A DNA stretch of 64,000 bases, taken from the NCBI RefSeq assembly GCF_001969855.1, contig NZ_MRBL01000024.1:62001-126000 (forward strand), read 5' to 3'. The translations under genes and the position numbers were made by a program. This document shows positions 53,152 through 61,099 of the stretch, piece after piece (position 1 is the first letter of the stretch; the number at the start of each line of letters is the position of its first letter). Source of the DNA: Bacillus haynesii. Its GTDB lineage: Bacteria; Bacillota; Bacilli; Bacillales; Bacillaceae. The notes under the pieces are model-generated. The model saw only the letters and a program-made list of their open reading frames with translations, was not told where the DNA came from and made no database searches.

Positions 53152-53757
53152 TTACTTTAACAATTTTTGCAATGCTTTTTTAACGTATTGGTCCGTCGAA
53201 AGCGCCTCTTCCTTTTTCAAATGAGGCTGGACTTTTTTAATTTCCCGGTCGGAATAGCCGAGCGCCCTCAATGCTTCAAGCGCCTCCTCAAGAGCCGTTT
53301 TCGCTTCATGAATTTGCTCCCGTTCTTCATGGTTAAACAGATCGGCCGCGATGTCAGGAACGGCGTCTGCAAGCTTTCCTTTCAGATCAAGGATGATCTG
53401 CCTTGCCGTTTTTTTGCCTACGCCGGGGAATTTAACGAGAAACGCTTCGTCCTCATTCTCGATCGCTTCAATCACCGCTCCCGGATCGCCGGAAGCGAGG
53501 ATCGCAAGCGCTCCTTTTGGGCCGATCCCCGTAACATTCAGCATTTTCGTAAACAGCATTTTTTCTTCCCTTGTTGAAAAGCCGTACAGCGCATTCGTGT
53601 CTTCTCTTACATAATGGTATGTATAGATTGTTTCTTTGCTGTTTTTCTTATAAATAAACGGATTTGGCGTAAAGATCTGATAGCCGATCCCGCCGTTTTC
53701 AATGACAATATATTGGGGCGATACATAATCAATCGTCCCTTTTACGAATTCGATCAA
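53152..53757 (-). CDS. ruvA: Holliday junction branch-migration protein RuvA
   Basis: 201 residues, TTG start 7 bases after GAGGTG. OB fold ~1-63, tandem helix-hairpin-helix ([15 protein letters not shown] ~73-87; [20 protein letters not shown] ~109-128), and C-terminal RuvB-binding domain III ~152-201. Tetramer that holds the junction. Confidence 0.96.
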   Translation of the reverse strand: MIEFVKGTIDYVSPQYIVIENGGIGYQIFTPNPFIYKKNSKETIYTYHYVREDTNALYGFSTREEKMLFTKMLNVTGIGPKGALAILASGDPGAVIEAIENEDEAFLVKFPGVGKKTARQIILDLKGKLADAVPDIAADLFNHEEREQIHEAKTALEEALEALRALGYSDREIKKVQPHLKKEEALSTDQYVKKALQKLLK

Positions 53758-53863
53758 CGTTCATTCACCTCTTTGACTGCTCTTCATTGTAACACAAAAC
53801 AGGCAAAGCTAGAATGAAAAAGTTAACATATGTTCGCTAAAAAAGGATTCTGATTGCAGCTAA

Positions 53864-53892
53864 AAAAAGACATAACAGCGTCATGTCTTCAT
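53864..53892 (-). terminator. terminator of bofC
   Basis: AAGACATAAC..GTCATGTCTT stem (53868-53889), with a long T run on the minus strand; the bofC stop lies in the stem. Confidence 0.8.
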
Positions 53893-54402
53893 ATCTTTTA
53901 CATGATGTTGGCTTCCGGATGATTTTACGGCTTCAATGACATGTTCAAATTCCTTCTTCGTGCGGTATGGTATCCCTTTGCGCAAATCATCCGCCATCCG
54001 GCTTTCCAGCCGCTTTATATCAATCTGAAAAAACGATTGAATCGGCTCTGATAATATGCCCGGGCGGCCGTGAAAAGTCGAAATTACGCCGTCTTCCGTC
54101 ACTCCGATATAACCGTTTGTTTTGCTGAGGGGAGAAATGTCGTCCACCTGTTTGCGAAACAGAATAAACCCCTTTTTCTGATCGATAAGCTGCCACCCTT
54201 TATAGGCAGCTTTAAAGTCTTCCAGTGTGCGAGCGGCCTCTACTTTATTTTCGATTCCAACGTCTCCGTCCAGATAAACCTTTTCAAGCTGGATTTGAAC
54301 TTTAGCCGGCTTTTCGGCCAAGGCCTCCAGGTGAAAGCTGAGCGCGGCCAGCAGACTTCCAATAAGCAATAAACCGATTTTGCACTTGCTTCGGCTGTAC
54401 AT
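53881..54402 (-). CDS. bofC: forespore-secreted regulator BofC
   Basis: 173 residues from ATG 54400-54402 (MYSRSKCKIG), 6 bases after AAGGTGAT. Signal peptide ~1-31. The mature part matches BofC of B. subtilis: N-terminal ubiquitin-like and C-terminal domains (VTEDGVISTFHGRPGILSEPIQSFFQID). It inhibits SpoIVB so that pro-sigma-K processing waits for the forespore signal. Upstream of ruvA as in B. subtilis. Confidence 0.9.
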   Translation of the reverse strand: MYSRSKCKIGLLLIGSLLAALSFHLEALAEKPAKVQIQLEKVYLDGDVGIENKVEAARTLEDFKAAYKGWQLIDQKKGFILFRKQVDDISPLSKTNGYIGVTEDGVISTFHGRPGILSEPIQSFFQIDIKRLESRMADDLRKGIPYRTKKEFEHVIEAVKSSGSQHHVKDMKT

Positions 54403-54644
54403 CAATATCACCTTCTTTTTTGCCTTAACGATCATATCTATAGTTTGACCAACGCTTTTAAAAATTAATCTAAAAAAGCAAGCGATCTCTTTTTAGATGA
54501 CAACCGGTTTACGAATATTACATTTTCAAACCAATATGAAGAACTCAAAAGCATTTAAGGTGCAAAACCGCCCGTTCTCATGTATAAACAACATTATAGA
54601 GAGTTTTTCGTTTGACCAGCCCTTAAAAAGAAGGTGAGCTCAGC

Positions 54645-55292
54645 GTGAAAAAGGCGCAAACCTATGCAGAAGCCGTAAAGTATGATACGAAAAAAAAGTT
54701 CAACAAACTTGTCCGAAAACCCGATGACCTGGAGTTGATCGGGAAAGGCAGGAGCGCATACGTTTTTAAGCTGACTGAAGAGGGCAGGGAAATGGCTCTT
54801 AAAGTCTTTTTTCCCGAATTTAAGAACATTGCCGCAAGGGAAGCGGAGATTTACAAAAAGCTTTCGGATTCGAATTATTATCCTGATATATATGAAACAG
54901 GGCCATCATATATATTAATGGAGTATATTAAAGGATACACTTTTTATGAGTGTTTAAACAAAGGCATTCCGATCGATGATGACATGATCTGCGAGGTCGA
55001 CCGCGCATTGAACGACGCGCGGCGGAAAGGGTTGAATCCATCCGATATCCACCTCCGAAACCTGATATTGACGCCGTCTGGAACAATCAAAGTCATCGAT
55101 GTCGCCAGGTTTTTGCAGACGAAAGAATGCAGACAATGGGATGACTTAAAAACAGCCTATCAAACCATTTACAAAAAAAGCCGTTTCCCGCAGAGGCTTC
55201 CTAAGCTGTGGATGGAATTGATCGCTTATCTTTATAAAAAAAGCTGGCTCCAAAAACACTGGGCCTCCAGAAAAAACAAATTTCACCCGTAA
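54645..55292 (+). CDS. yrzF: YrzF, divergent protein kinase-like protein
   Basis: 215 residues, GTG start after AGAAGGTGAGC. Kinase fold: glycine-rich loop IGKGRSAYVFKL (~32-43), Lys in MALKVFFP (~50-57), hinge ILMEYIKG, catalytic loop altered from HRD to SDIHLRNLIL (~132-141), and DFG replaced by IDVARFL (~149-155). The catalytic base position has Asp and the metal site has Asp, so activity is possible but divergent. Equivalent to yrzF; neighbours bofC and spore genes. Substrate unknown. Confidence 0.85.
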   Translation: MKKAQTYAEAVKYDTKKKFNKLVRKPDDLELIGKGRSAYVFKLTEEGREMALKVFFPEFKNIAAREAEIYKKLSDSNYYPDIYETGPSYILMEYIKGYTFYECLNKGIPIDDDMICEVDRALNDARRKGLNPSDIHLRNLILTPSGTIKVIDVARFLQTKECRQWDDLKTAYQTIYKKSRFPQRLPKLWMELIAYLYKKSWLQKHWASRKNKFHP

Positions 55293-55362
55293 CCTGAAAC
55301 TTAAAGAAAGCATGCCCGTATATGAAATAACCCCATTACCGTCAAGAAAGGAGAAACAACTG

Positions 55363-55485
55363 TTGAAGAAAAAAAATAAACGAAATGATGACAAATGGGA
55401 TTATCTTTATCTCCTTGATTTGCTTGAGCCGTTGTTTTATGTGCTAAGGTTCGTAGTAAGAGGACTTGCGAAAATCATAAATTAA
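55363..55485 (+). CDS. 40-residue basic peptide downstream of yrzF
   Basis: TTG start 7 bases after AAAGGAG. Sequence begins MKKKNKRNDDKWDYLYLLDLLEP and ends with a short hydrophobic-basic tail VLRFVVRGLAKIIN: a cationic amphipathic peptide with no cleavable signal. It has its own terminator and follows yrzF, so it may be the second gene of that transcript. Family not recognised. Confidence 0.6.
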   Translation: MKKKNKRNDDKWDYLYLLDLLEPLFYVLRFVVRGLAKIIN

Positions 55486-55512
55486 ACACTCGGGCTTTCG
55501 GGTGTTTTTTGC
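55485..55512 (+). terminator. terminator after the 40-residue peptide gene
   Basis: AACACTCG / CGGGTGTT stem (55485-55506), followed by TTTTTT. Confidence 0.85.
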
Positions 55513-55537
55513 TGGCCGAGTGATAAGTCAAATACAA

Positions 55538-55567
55538 AACAAAACCCCTTCATCAGAAGGGGTTGCT
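55538..55567 (-). terminator. terminator of sspH
   Basis: AACCCCTTC / GAAGGGGTT stem (55543-55564), followed by TTTGTTTTG on the minus strand. Confidence 0.85.
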
Positions 55568-55569
55568 TT

Positions 55570-55749
55570 TTAATGTTCTTTCAAATTTGTGAGCGGTACT
55601 TCCTGCTCGTTCTCCGGCTGGCCGAGCGGAAAGATTCTTGCGGTTTCATTTTGTTCGTTGACACGCTGAATATAAATCGGCTTGCCGTTATAAGTAACAT
55701 CAACCATGTCGGGTGATTCGACGATTTCCTGGGCACGCTGCGTATTCAT
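55570..55749 (-). CDS. sspH: H-type small acid-soluble spore protein
   Basis: 59 residues, ATG 55747-55749 after AAAAGGAGGG. MNTQRAQEIVESPDMVDVTY and YIQRVNEQNETARIFPL match the SspH family in length and pattern; B. subtilis SspH also has 59 residues and a shared NETARI core. Minor SASP packed in the forespore. A GAATA-type sigma-G -35 lies upstream, but its spacing to a -10 is poor. Here it lies beside yrzF, unlike the B. subtilis sspH locus as I recall it. Confidence 0.85.
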   Translation of the reverse strand: MNTQRAQEIVESPDMVDVTYNGKPIYIQRVNEQNETARIFPLGQPENEQEVPLTNLKEH

Positions 55750-55857
55750 CCTGACACCCTCCTTTTGCTTTTACTCATAATGTGTACTCCCGGCTGCTTT
55801 CGTATTCCTTTTTAACCGGTTTTCTTTTAAGGAGGGTATATTTTCAGGCTCCCGGCA

Positions 55858-56322
55858 TCAATGAATCTTTACGTACAAAGGCAGATCCGTGTGTCCCATT
55901 TCACGCACATAAACAAACAGATTGCCTTTGTGATGAATTTCGTGTCCGATCGCGAGTTGCAGCAGCTGTTCGCCGGCTATTTTTCGTCCGAAGACACCGG
56001 TTAAATCAACTTCACGATCCAATTCTTCATCCGTAAAAGATTCAAGCAGCTTTTTTGTTTTTTCTGTATACGTTTTGGCGAGCTCGCTCAGACTTGTCCC
56101 TGTTTCTTCCGGCTTCTTTTTAAAAGCCTCACCGTTCCCTTCCTTTGCCGCCGAAGCAAAGGCATAGAAAGATTGCAGCATATGCGTGACAAGTTCCTTA
56201 GCGGGCATTGACGTTTCAGTCGGTTTGTAATCGAGATGTTTTTCATCAATCTTTTGAATCAGTTCTTCTGTCACCAGGCGGTGGGACATAAATTCCTGAA
56301 CGATGCGGTCTTTCCGTTCCAT
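55858..56322 (-). CDS. DinB-family putative metal-dependent protein
   Basis: 154 residues, ATG after AAGGAGG. Four-helix DinB/DUF664 type: His in ELVTHMLQSFYAFA (~45-58) and in LAIGHEIHHKGNLFVYVREMG (~127-147), the family's usual metal triad. Such proteins include bacillithiol transferases and many of unknown function. Which one this is cannot be read from the sequence. Just downstream of the poly-gamma-glutamate hydrolase-like gene. Confidence 0.78.
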   Translation of the reverse strand: MERKDRIVQEFMSHRLVTEELIQKIDEKHLDYKPTETSMPAKELVTHMLQSFYAFASAAKEGNGEAFKKKPEETGTSLSELAKTYTEKTKKLLESFTDEELDREVDLTGVFGRKIAGEQLLQLAIGHEIHHKGNLFVYVREMGHTDLPLYVKIH

Positions 56323-56382
56323 TCTCTTATTCCTCCTTCATGTTTTAGCAGTTCATACACAGAATAACACGAGTTTCCATTT

Positions 56383-57093
56383 TCAGCATCTATCCTGCAG
56401 CACCCTTCGGACCGCCTTGACATATTTGCGGAATGTTCTCGTTTTTGTCTCCTCCCTCTCTTTATAGGAAAAGTCTCCGAAAAACTCTTTCCTTTGGGCC
56501 GTGCTGATTTCAAGCTGCACGCTCATTCCTGTCTGGCTTTCATTATTGATGTTTTCCTCAGCAGTTCCGGCAAATTTCCCGTCCACTTTGACCAATTCTG
56601 CGGAAAAGTCAGACTTCTTCAGCGATTTGACGATAGCTTTTGCCAGCTTTCTGTCCGTTCCTCCTACAAGCGTGTGCGGGCGGTCGCCAGAATAGCCGTG
56701 GAATGCGATAGTATAGCGGTGTTCTTTGATTTTCTGCAATGCCAAAGGCTCGTCAAAGTTTGTGCTTGTAATATGGAGATCGGAGTTGTTCTCATCCTTT
56801 TTTCCTTCGAATAAATAAGTTGAGTAATCATCTTTGAAAGCTCGGACAAGCTCGCTCACTCCGCCTTCTATTCTTCCTCCGTGAGGCGAAAAGATTAAAC
56901 AGTCGCTTCCCGCTTTTTCGTGATACTCAATGTCATAGCCGCTTTTTTCGTGTTCCTGCAATTCCTTGAAGTTCTTGTATCTGTCCCCGGCTTGGATCTG
57001 GTAGTTCTCCCGGGTTGTTTTTTCAGACCACCTGTATACACCATTTATCATCACTGCTGCGATCACCAAGTAGATGAGTACTTTTTTCTTCAT
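56383..57093 (-). CDS. poly-gamma-glutamate hydrolase family protein (PghP-like)
   Basis: 236 residues. N-terminal signal/anchor ~4-21 (VLIYLVIAAVMINGVYRW), then the zinc carboxypeptidase-like fold of phage PghP and Bacillus YmaC/YjqB-type proteins: His71 and Glu76 in SPHGGRIEGG, His107 in DLHITSTNF, His132 in AFHGYSG. Would cleave gamma-linked polyglutamate, extracellularly or at the membrane. Licheniformis-group bacilli make such polymer. Own sigma-A promoter. Phage PghP is secreted with the host capsule, so origin by phage transfer is possible but not shown. Confidence 0.8.
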   Translation of the reverse strand: MKKKVLIYLVIAAVMINGVYRWSEKTTRENYQIQAGDRYKNFKELQEHEKSGYDIEYHEKAGSDCLIFSPHGGRIEGGVSELVRAFKDDYSTYLFEGKKDENNSDLHITSTNFDEPLALQKIKEHRYTIAFHGYSGDRPHTLVGGTDRKLAKAIVKSLKKSDFSAELVKVDGKFAGTAEENINNESQTGMSVQLEISTAQRKEFFGDFSYKEREETKTRTFRKYVKAVRRVLQDRC

Positions 57094-57506
57094 TGATTAT
57101 TCCCCTTTTACACTACCTTTCGATTTCTAAGCATGTCCTCCATGCCTTATTGTATATTTGGCTTTTTTGTGACACAGTTATTTTACGCTTTAGACATGAC
57201 GCGTTCAATTATGAATAAGTTTGATAAAAAATAAAAATTTAAATAATTTTATTAAAACAATACTTTTTCTTTAGTTTAAAAGATCGATAAATTTTAAGAA
57301 GAAAATCTCATAACAATAGGCGTCTCTTGTTGCATAGTTTTCCTTACAGCCTATCCCGCTTGAGAATGAGGCGTTCTATCAGGAACGGGGTATACGGTTT
57401 GATAAAAGTGAAAATCAGCTGCGCCTGCCGGCTGCAGATGTTATATTTTCTTTTCCTCCCCGTTCTGTTATCCTATTACCGACAATAAAAATGCAGGTGA
57501 TAAAAC
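57094..57506. other. AT-rich intergenic gap
   Basis: 413 bases. It holds the promoter at 57180-57208 for the minus gene, and an AT-rich stretch around 57210-57320. The plus gene at 57507 has GCAGGTG just before it; its promoter is not clear. No RNA gene or repeat seen otherwise. Confidence 0.5.
57180..57208 (-). promoter_or_regulatory. sigma-A promoter of the PghP-like gene
   Basis: Minus strand TTGAAC (57203-57208), 17-base spacer, TAAAAT (57180-57185). About 87 bases before the ATG. Confidence 0.6.
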
Positions 57507-57686
57507 ATGGAAACAGAATATGAAACAAAAGGCTACGACCTGACAAAAGTTTATGATTACAATCAATATCCGGATGTCCGCCACGGACGGTGCGACAATT
57601 GCGATTACACCCTTTTTAAAAGCTCTGTAAAAAACGGGCAGTTTTTGCGCGAATGCCGGCGCTGCGGCATGAAAAAAAGCATTTGA
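57507..57686 (+). CDS. small zinc-ribbon-like protein, unrecognised
   Basis: 59 residues, ATG behind GCAGGTG. CDNC (Cys29, Cys32) and CRRC (Cys50, Cys53) at a spacing of 17 make a zinc-ribbon knuckle pair; the N-terminal half (KGYDLTKVYDYNQYPDV) is acidic and Tyr-rich. No convincing plus-strand terminator; the hairpin at 57740 fits the opposite strand. No homologue recognised. Small ribbons of this type bind nucleic acid or protein. Confidence 0.65.
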   Translation: METEYETKGYDLTKVYDYNQYPDVRHGRCDNCDYTLFKSSVKNGQFLRECRRCGMKKSI

Positions 57687-57737
57687 ACGTTACAGCCCGA
57701 TCGGTTTTCACTTCAGCATTTTTATATGTATAAAAAA

Positions 57738-57776
57738 ACTTGCCGGCAAGGCTGAATAGAGCTTCGCCGGCAATAC
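57738..57776 (-). terminator. terminator of the 108-residue gene
   Basis: TTGCCGGC / GCCGGCAA stem (57740-57747 with 57766-57773), T run on the minus strand. Confidence 0.8.
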
Positions 57777-57795
57777 ATGTCATGCTGTCAAATGT

Positions 57796-58122
57796 TTAAA
57801 CATCTTTTTGATCTTTGCTTGTGACGATGCCGTTGATCGATTCACCGATCTTTCCGCTAAGATCAGCATTCAGGCTGTTGATATTTTGAATGTATTCGCT
57901 GATGATATTTTGGACCGCTCGATTAATCTCTGCATTTTCGCTTTTTGTGAGGTCGGCCTCTCTCAGATCGATACCGCTGTTTTTCTGAACCAGCTCATTG
58001 ATGGATTGACCAAATCCCGTGATAAAGCTGTTGATATTTTCGATGACTTGAGCGGTTTCCTGATCTTGCGCACCCGCGTCCATAGCCGTGAAAGGCTTCT
58101 CATTTTCGCGCTGTTCAGCCAT
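57796..58122 (-). CDS. 108-residue protein of unknown function
   Basis: ATG at 58120-58122 after GAGGAGGTTC. Soluble, acidic, Asn/Ser/Glu-rich; helices at ~23-45 (QVIENINSFITGFGQSINELVQKN) and ~65-100 suggest a coiled coil (INRAVQNIISEYIQNINSLNADLSGKIGESING). No cysteine, no membrane span. Own terminator. I recognise no family; helix-bundle adhesin-like or spore-surface proteins are possible. Confidence 0.65.
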   Translation of the reverse strand: MAEQRENEKPFTAMDAGAQDQETAQVIENINSFITGFGQSINELVQKNSGIDLREADLTKSENAEINRAVQNIISEYIQNINSLNADLSGKIGESINGIVTSKDQKDV

Positions 58123-58228
58123 TTATAGAACCTCCTCTCATGATGACAGATTCCTTCACAATATATGATGAACAATCAAATCTTGATTCCGCAGCAGCTT
58201 GATAAGGCTGCTAAATGGTTGATGATGC

Positions 58229-58267
58229 AGAAAAGGACACCGCTCATCTTGAGCGGCGCCCTTTTCT
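58229..58267 (-). terminator. terminator of the YebC gene
   Basis: AAAAGGACACCGCTC / GAGCGGCGCCCTTTT stem (58231-58265) directly after the stop. Confidence 0.85.
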
Positions 58268-58990
58268 TTAATGAACGTTCGTATACACTTCCTGCACATC
58301 GTCATCATCTTCAAGTACGTCAATGAGATTCTCGATTTTTTCCTGAAGCGCTTCATCGACTTCTGCATAGGTTTGCGGAACCATTGTAATTTCGGCTGTT
58401 GCCGTTTGGTAGCCGCGTTCCTCCAAGCTTTTCTTCACTTCTTCAAACTGTTCGGGCTCTGTATAAATCTCGAAAAGCTCTTCGCTCGTTTCGAGCTCCT
58501 CGGCACCGGCATCAATAACCTCAAGCATAAACTCTTCTTCATCTATCTCAAGATCTTCACGCTCGATTGCAATATATCCTTTCCGGTCGAACATATAAGA
58601 AACGCATCCTGTTTCTCCCAAGCTGCCGCCGTTTTTGCTGAAAGCGGTTCTGACGCTTGTCGCCGTCCGGTTTTTATTATCTGTCAAACATTTGACCATG
58701 ACAGCCACACCGCTTGGGCCGTAGCCCTCATACGTAATTTCCTCGTAGCTTTTTCCATCCTGGCTGCCGGAAGCTTTTTTGATGGCGCGGTCGATGTTGT
58801 CGTTTGGCATGTTTGCATTTTTGGCTTTATCGATGACGAGACGCAGACTTGCGTTAGATTCGGGATCAGCTCCCCCTTCTTTTGCGGCTACATATATTTC
58901 TTTGGCAAGCTTCATGAAAATTTTGCCGCGTTTAGCATCTTGGGCATTTTTTCTTCTCTGAATATTTTTCCATTTAGAATGGCCAGCCAT
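58268..58990 (-). CDS. yrbC: YebC/PmpR family protein
   Basis: 240 residues. [31 protein letters not shown] at the N-terminus and [19 protein letters not shown] (~90-108) are family signatures; acidic middle and C-terminal domains follow. Family members were described as transcriptional regulators, but YebC proteins also act on ribosomes at proline stretches. Ortholog is yrbC in B. subtilis. A 300-residue ORF on the opposite strand is a shadow. Confidence 0.93.
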   Translation of the reverse strand: MAGHSKWKNIQRRKNAQDAKRGKIFMKLAKEIYVAAKEGGADPESNASLRLVIDKAKNANMPNDNIDRAIKKASGSQDGKSYEEITYEGYGPSGVAVMVKCLTDNKNRTATSVRTAFSKNGGSLGETGCVSYMFDRKGYIAIEREDLEIDEEEFMLEVIDAGAEELETSEELFEIYTEPEQFEEVKKSLEERGYQTATAEITMVPQTYAEVDEALQEKIENLIDVLEDDDDVQEVYTNVH

Positions 58991-59081
58991 TTCTTTCTAC
59001 CTCCAAAAAAATTCTCGTCTCTATGTACACTTTATACGGTTTTCCCCGCTTTTGTAAAGAAATCGGCCGGACGCTCCAAAA

Positions 59082-59110
59082 AAAATTGCCGGGGAATCCC
59101 CGGCAATTCC
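59082..59110 (-). terminator. terminator of coxA
   Basis: AATTGCCGGGG / CCCCGGCAATT stem (59084-59108), 3-base loop, eight T's on the minus strand. Confidence 0.9.
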
Positions 59111-59117
59111 CAGCTTG

Positions 59118-59753
59118 TTATTGGTTGCGCAAGCGGTTCAAATTGTTATTCGTCGTGTCTCCGCGATCCCTAATGTTCTGAGGATCATCGTTCATTTCGC
59201 GCAGCCTTGTAAATGCGCCGTCGTCCTCGACTACTTGTACGGTTCGGTCTCCAGCAAACGTTTTGGCTGCTTTTCTAATTTGAGTTCTCTCGTTATTTGT
59301 CAGCCGTTTATCTGACCGTACCGCGATGATGACCGTTTCATTCGTTACGACAGCCTGGCTTTCGTCAACATAATTCAATTTGTTGACGCGCCCAGTGATA
59401 TTCCTTGAAATTTTACGATTTTCCGGTCTGTCATAGCCTGTGTCCGCCGTATTCACCAAATGGTTGTGATAATTCATGTCTCCCCGGCTGTAAGTTCCAT
59501 CGCCTGTTGGAACGGGATTGCCGTTGCCCGCTCGATTGTTCACGTTTGTTGCACCGTTTCTCCCGTTCATGTTTTCAAGCATGTCTGTAACAGGACCGTC
59601 ATTATCAAGACCGGCATTACGATCTGCATCATTTGAATAATATCCGATCGGACGCGTATTGTTTCCATTATCTATAGCGTCGTTCGTTCCGCAGGCAGAT
59701 AGACCAGCTGTCAAAAGCAAAATACCCGAAAACACTTTCAGCTTGCTGTCCAA
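59118..59753 (-). CDS. coxA: CoxA, YhcN/YlaJ-family spore lipoprotein
   Basis: 211 residues, TTG start 7 bases after GGGGGG. Lipoprotein signal MDSKLKVFSGILLLTAGLSAC with lipobox LSAC (Cys21). N-terminal Asn/Gly/Asp-rich linker to ~105, then the YhcN/YlaJ domain (VVTNETVIIAVRSDKRLTNNERTQIRKAAKTFAG). CoxA is a spore cortex/envelope protein made late in the mother cell in B. subtilis; position downstream of safA conserved. Molecular role unclear. Confidence 0.86.
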   Translation of the reverse strand: MDSKLKVFSGILLLTAGLSACGTNDAIDNGNNTRPIGYYSNDADRNAGLDNDGPVTDMLENMNGRNGATNVNNRAGNGNPVPTGDGTYSRGDMNYHNHLVNTADTGYDRPENRKISRNITGRVNKLNYVDESQAVVTNETVIIAVRSDKRLTNNERTQIRKAAKTFAGDRTVQVVEDDGAFTRLREMNDDPQNIRDRGDTTNNNLNRLRNQ

Positions 59754-59887
59754 TGGTAGTCCCCCCGTGAAAACCGCTGAATTTGAGCATTGCGCTCTTT
59801 TTTAGGATGTGCGGGATGTGAAGAGTTACCCTTGACAGTTATAGACAGTCCGTTAAAAAGCATGAAAATGTTTATGGCGGTCCACAA

Positions 59888-59918
59888 TAAAAAAGGAACG
59901 ATAGATCATCGTCCCATT
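59888..59918 (-). terminator. terminator between safA and coxA
   Basis: GGAACGAT / ATCGTCCC stem (59895-59902 with 59908-59915), T run on the minus strand. coxA therefore needs read-through or its own promoter. Confidence 0.75.
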
Positions 59919-59923
59919 CCGAA

Positions 59924-60985
59924 TCAGTCTTCATCATCTTCCGGTCTGTTAAACATCTGTCCGCCTGCAGGCTGCTGTTGTCCGTATCCGCCCATACCGT
60001 ACGGAGCTCCCATTTGCGGCATCTGTCCATATGGCGCCGCACCTGGAAAACCTCCCGGGAAATGACCTGGCCCGCACCCGCAGTCATCTTCTTTGCCGTG
60101 CGCCATATTAGGATCGCCCGCATGACCGACGTTTGGCGGTGCAAATCCCGGGAATTGCTGATAAGGCGCATATGCCGGAGCAGTCATCGGCTGCTGTTGA
60201 TATCCGTGATGTCCGGCATTGTCATGCCCCATGTTGTCATCACCGTCATATTCAGCAGGAGATACATAGCTAGGCTGATGCATGTAAGGCATATGAGCAG
60301 GATATGGATGCCAAGGGTGGCATAATCCCGATCCAGGCAGCACCGGTGAAACAGGAATCCAGCAGCCTCCAGGATAGAACGGATAAGGATATGGATGGTG
60401 ATGATATCCAGCTGCAGCTACATTTGGCATGCCGTGAAACTGCTTATTTTCATCACCTGCTGCACCGACATTTGGCGGCTGCGGAACATTCGGATAATTG
60501 ACATTTTCCATATGATTCTCCTCCTCATTTGTCCATGGATTATACATGTTGGGGCCTTTCTCTTGATGTTCATAAGGTTTTGGAGGTACGTACGGCTGAT
60601 GAAGCTGATTGACGCTTTGATACAAATTCGAAATGTCGCCTTCAGGCAAACTTGACTGCCCGATGTTCGGGACAGGCGGAACATAAGGAACCGAAGGCTT
60701 TTGTTTCGGTTTTATATCTTCAACATCAAGCTTGCTTTTCGGCTTTTCTTTTGCAAATGGATGTTCCTGCTGTTTTTTCGGTAATTCTTTTTCTTTTCGC
60801 ATATTGAGCTGTTCTTCTTTTTTGACCGGCACTCCCCCCGACGGTACTTTGATTTTCATGCCCGGCATGATCAAGTCTGGATTGCTCAGCTGCGAATTCA
60901 ACTTTTTCAGTTCTTCAAAGTCCACTTCATATCTTTCCGCGATTTTTTCCAGAGAATCGCCCTTTTGGACAATATGAATTTTCAA
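59924..60985 (-). CDS. safA: spore coat morphogenetic protein SafA
   Basis: 353 residues, TTG start after GGAGGGGAAAACG. LysM ~2-50 (IHIVQKGDSLEKIAERYEVDFEELKKLN) anchors it at the cortex/coat interface; a Lys/Pro/Glu linker ~50-150; then a low-complexity Pro/Gly/Tyr/His-rich C-terminal half with repeated PNVxxAG units. Works with SpoVID to build the inner coat. An internal ATG at residue 159 behind a near-perfect SD (GAGGAGGAGAAT) would give a short C-terminal form. Shorter than the ~387-residue B. subtilis SafA. Confidence 0.9.
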   Translation of the reverse strand: MKIHIVQKGDSLEKIAERYEVDFEELKKLNSQLSNPDLIMPGMKIKVPSGGVPVKKEEQLNMRKEKELPKKQQEHPFAKEKPKSKLDVEDIKPKQKPSVPYVPPVPNIGQSSLPEGDISNLYQSVNQLHQPYVPPKPYEHQEKGPNMYNPWTNEEENHMENVNYPNVPQPPNVGAAGDENKQFHGMPNVAAAGYHHHPYPYPFYPGGCWIPVSPVLPGSGLCHPWHPYPAHMPYMHQPSYVSPAEYDGDDNMGHDNAGHHGYQQQPMTAPAYAPYQQFPGFAPPNVGHAGDPNMAHGKEDDCGCGPGHFPGGFPGAAPYGQMPQMGAPYGMGGYGQQQPAGGQMFNRPEDDED

Positions 60986-61099
60986 CGTTTTCCCCTCCTA
61001 TGCAAAAACGTGAACGAACAGATAGAATAACAAATATGCTTCTCCACAAATTTATGCGCATAGCGGAGGGGTTATGATAAAAACTTGTTCTCCAAAAAG

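Noticed and set aside
58271..59173. 300-codon plus-strand ORF
   Set aside because: Antisense to the well-supported YebC gene; composition is that of a reverse-complement shadow, with no ribosome site.
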